Assembly: GCA_011391595.1 (NCBI GenBank) | Contig: JAABQG010000004.1 | Span: 1-64,000, forward strand | DNA from: Hydrogenophaga sp. | GTDB lineage: Bacteria > Pseudomonadota > Gammaproteobacteria > Burkholderiales > Burkholderiaceae_C | Direction: 5' to 3' | DNA: 64,000 nucleotides | Part shown: positions 61,894 through 64,000 of the stretch, in pieces | How the letters are laid out: each line of letters opens with the position of its first letter | Position numbering within the stretch: position 1 is the first letter of the stretch | Made by a program: the position numbers and the translations under genes | The notes under the pieces: generated by a model | The model's database searches: none | The model's input: only the letters and a program-made list of their open reading frames with translations | Told to the model about the DNA's origin: nothing

Positions 61894-62427
61894 TCAGCGA
61901 AATTCCTTTTCGTGCATCCAGGCGGCGTGCTTGGGTGCGCGCTTGGTCTTGCTCCATTCCTCAAGCATGTCCCACTTCACCTCGTCGAGTTGCTGGTACA
62001 TCTCGGGCGTGCCGGTATTGGCGGCCAGCTCCAGGCGGTGGCCGCTCGGGTCGAAGAAATAGATCGACTTGAAGATCGCATGGTCGGTGATGCCGACCAC
62101 CGGAATGCCCGAGGCTTCGAGCCGCGCCTTGGTTTCCTCCAGCGTCTTCACGCTGTCCACCTCGAAGGCAATGTGTTGTACCCATTCCGGGGTGTTCTCG
62201 TCGCGGCCCATCGGCGGTGAGTTGGGGATCTCGAAGAAGGCCAGCACGTTGCCCTGGCCGGCATCCATGAACAAATGCATGTAAGGGTCGGGCGCATGGG
62301 TCGAAGGCACCTGGTCCTCGGCAATGGCCAGCACGAACTTCATGTTCAGGTGCTTGACGTACCACTCCACGGTTTCCTTGGCGTCCTTGCAGCGGTAGGC
62401 CACGTGATGGATTTTCTTGATCTGCAT
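61894..62427 (-). CDS. VOC family protein (glyoxalase/extradiol dioxygenase-like)
   Basis: This 177-residue VOC protein opens with KIHHVAYRCKDAKETVEWYVKHLNM and closes with SIYFFDPSGHRLELAANTG, where the terminal Glu metal ligand lies. Other candidate ligands are in VQHIAFEVDSV. ATG 62427 is used, with AGGAG 6 nt upstream; an earlier in-frame start was not needed. It lies downstream of a flavin monooxygenase and DUF2783 gene on the same strand, which suggests an aromatic degradation set. Extradiol cleavage is possible but not shown. Confidence 0.85.
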   Translation of the reverse strand: MQIKKIHHVAYRCKDAKETVEWYVKHLNMKFVLAIAEDQVPSTHAPDPYMHLFMDAGQGNVLAFFEIPNSPPMGRDENTPEWVQHIAFEVDSVKTLEETKARLEASGIPVVGITDHAIFKSIYFFDPSGHRLELAANTGTPEMYQQLDEVKWDMLEEWSKTKRAPKHAAWMHEKEFR

Positions 62428-62471
62428 GTCAGTCTCCTGGGGGTTGGATGATTGCAAAAGGGAGTTTCCGC

Positions 62472-62696
62472 TCAAACGCCCTGGCGCGCCAGCCTCAGGG
62501 CGTCGCGCAGCAGGCTGATGTCGCCGATCTGGTTGGCCAGCAGCAGGATCAGGCGCGCGTTCAGGGCCTCGCTCTGCTCGTCGGTCAGGTCGCGGTGGGT
62601 GTCGATCAGCGCTTCGTAGAAGTCGTCGCCGGGCGAGAACTCTCGGAAATAGCGCTGGCCGGGTTCTTTGAGATTGGGCTGCAGTTGAAGTGGCAT
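62472..62696 (-). CDS. DUF2783 domain protein
   Basis: This 74-residue protein (MPLQLQPNLKEPGQRY...) has the short DUF2783 pattern, with EALIDTHRDLTDEQSEALNARLILLLANQIGD, and no signal peptide. The role of the family is unknown; members occur next to FAD-dependent aromatic hydroxylases, as here. It lies 17 bp after the monooxygenase gene and 44 bp before the VOC gene. Confidence 0.8.
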   Translation of the reverse strand: MPLQLQPNLKEPGQRYFREFSPGDDFYEALIDTHRDLTDEQSEALNARLILLLANQIGDISLLRDALRLARQGV

Positions 62697-62713
62697 GACA
62701 GTTTCCTCTGGGC

Positions 62714-64000
62714 TCAGGCGTTGCAGGTTGCGCGGGCCACGGCGGCGCGCACTTGGGACGAGTCGAAGACGCGCCAGCGGGCGGCCACGTGCTGGTCCGG
62801 GCGGGCCAGGTAGGCGGTGCCAGGCTTCGCGTCGTAGCGCCGGGCCATCAGGCCCTGCGCGTCGGCCAGCACCGTGAAGCCATCAAGCTGGCCCCCGGCT
62901 GGCGTCACGATGATCGGCTGCACAGCAATCGGGTCGGCCGTCAGGGCCTTCAGCTGCGCCAACGTGGCCGCATCCAGCGCCCCCACGGCGTCGACAAACA
63001 CCAGCAGCTGGAAGCGGTTGCCCAGTTGGTCCATCAGCCAGGCGTCCTGGCCCGCCAAGCGGATCGGCGCATCGTCCATCGGCGCGCCGGGCACCATGTC
63101 GCCAGCGAAGGCGTCGGCGTCCGGCGTGTTCAGCGCGGACTGCGTCAGGAAGGCCGGCACCGACAGGCGGCCGGAGTTCACCAGCCGGCGCGCAAACGCA
63201 TGGTCCTGCGCCAGATCGAGCACCGCGTTGCGAAAGGTCTTGCTGACGCGGCTCTTGGGCGTGATGAAGTCGGTGGAGCGCGTCGAGTTCATCAGGTTCT
63301 CGTCGGCGGCGAAGGTGCGGTCGGCGCTGTAGGTGTCCAGCAGCGCCTCGGGCGCCTGGCCGGCCATGACGAGCTGCAGCTTCCAGATCAGGTCGTCGGT
63401 GTCCTGGAAGCCCGAGTTCGCGCCGCGCGCGCCGAACGGCGACACCTGGTGCGCCGCGTCGCCCACGAACAGCGCGCGCCCGGCGCGGAAGTCCTTCATG
63501 CGCCGGCACTGGAAGGTGTAGATGCTGACCCACTCCAGATCGAACGGGCGCTCATCGCCCAGCATGGCCTTGAGGCGGGGAATGACGTTCTCCGGCTTCT
63601 TTTCTTCTTCCGGATCGGCGTCCCAGCCGAGCTGGAAGTCGATGCGCCAGACGTTGTCGCTCTGCTTGTGCAGCAGCACGCTCTGGTTGCGGTGAAACGG
63701 CGGGTCGAACCAGAACCAGCGCTCGGCTGGGTAGTCGGCCTTCATGATCACGTCGGCGATCAGGAAGCGGTCCATGAAGATGCGGCCCTCGATCTCCAGG
63801 CCCAGCATGTTGCGGATCGGGCTGCGCGCGCCGTCAGCCACGATCAGCCAGTCGGCCTCGATGTCGAATGTGCCGTCGGGCGTGTCCACGCGCAGGCGCA
63901 CATGGTCGGCCTCGTTCTGCACACCCACCACCTTGTAGCGCCAGCGGATGTCCGCGCCGAGCTCCATGGAGCGCGCCACCATGGTTTCTTCCAGGTAGTA
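62714..64000 (-). CDS. FAD-dependent aromatic monooxygenase (MhpA-like), 5' end outside the window
   Basis: The frame continues beyond position 64000 (the first residues seen are YYLEETMVARS), so the N-terminal nucleotide-binding glycines lie outside. The visible 428 residues include DWLIVADGARSPIRNMLG, the FAD-binding GRALFVGDAAHQVSPFGARGANSGFQD with the DG and GD motifs, and a C-terminal thioredoxin-like domain. It resembles hydroxylases for 3-(3-hydroxyphenyl)propionate or other phenols. It is likely the first gene of an operon with DUF2783 and VOC genes. Confidence 0.88.
   Translation of the reverse strand, partial: YYLEETMVARSMELGADIRWRYKVVGVQNEADHVRLRVDTPDGTFDIEADWLIVADGARSPIRNMLGLEIEGRIFMDRFLIADVIMKADYPAERWFWFDPPFHRNQSVLLHKQSDNVWRIDFQLGWDADPEEEKKPENVIPRLKAMLGDERPFDLEWVSIYTFQCRRMKDFRAGRALFVGDAAHQVSPFGARGANSGFQDTDDLIWKLQLVMAGQAPEALLDTYSADRTFAADENLMNSTRSTDFITPKSRVSKTFRNAVLDLAQDHAFARRLVNSGRLSVPAFLTQSALNTPDADAFAGDMVPGAPMDDAPIRLAGQDAWLMDQLGNRFQLLVFVDAVGALDAATLAQLKALTADPIAVQPIIVTPAGGQLDGFTVLADAQGLMARRYDAKPGTAYLARPDQHVAARWRVFDSSQVRAAVARATCNA

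Overview
The window comes from a high-GC bacterial chromosome. Its gene content points to the Betaproteobacteria, order Burkholderiales, most likely family Comamonadaceae. The pointers are many acyl-CoA enzymes, orphan branched-chain-type solute-binding proteins, a polyhydroxyalkanoate (PHA) granule phasin with a lysine/alanine tail, slmA near argB, and three copies of a GC-rich repeat that I associate, from memory only, with this family. I see no rRNA, tRNA, CRISPR array, prophage or intact insertion sequence. This is mostly core and metabolic chromosome, with one accessory signalling block.

Layout. 1-10 kb: 5-formyl-THF cyclo-ligase, divergent soluble lytic transglycosylase, a wax-ester synthase/DGAT facing an acyl-CoA-binding protein, HMG-CoA lyase with a VOC protein, a CoA-transferase with a LysR regulator, a PHA-system protein and a lipoprotein aminopeptidase. 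10-20 kb: a Thr-rich lipoprotein, a molybdopterin oxidoreductase, an orphan solute-binding protein, argE, an M20 amidohydrolase coupled to a DUF2817 peptidase, an Atm1-type ABC exporter and an acyl-CoA thioesterase. 21-29 kb: a compact operon of livHMGF, a small repeat-derived ORF, an acyl-CoA synthetase and two tandem solute-binding paralogues, closed by a strong terminator. 29-42 kb: a long minus-strand fatty-acid (beta-oxidation) island with two TetR regulators that have candidate operators. 42-49 kb: slmA, argB, phasin, patatin, TetR, TPR protein, coaX and a LysM/BON protein.

The most interesting block is 49.3-56 kb. A decayed amidase pseudogene is followed by a LuxR-type regulator, a divergent six-TM histidine kinase, a response regulator with an enlarged receiver and no helix-turn-helix, and a convergent alpha-oxoamine synthase. 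The last three match the CqsA/LqsA-LqsS-LqsR type of alpha-hydroxyketone quorum sensing. About 60 bp upstream of the synthase start is a perfect 28-bp palindrome with the CT-N12-AG geometry of a lux box. This suggests, as an inference, that the LuxR-type protein supplies the DNA-binding output of the hydroxyketone circuit. A CstR-like persulfide sensor and a persulfide dioxygenase-rhodanese fusion lie directly upstream on the same strand.

56-64 kb: a PPK2 polyphosphate kinase behind a well-formed promoter overlapped by a perfect 24-bp palindrome, then fused isobutyryl-CoA mutase (icmF), a fumarylacetoacetate-hydrolase-family enzyme, an OB-fold exported protein, and a VOC / DUF2783 / flavin monooxygenase set that runs off the right edge. 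Overall the genes describe an organism that degrades fatty, branched and aromatic acids, stores PHA and probably neutral lipid, and carries an unusual cell-density signalling module.
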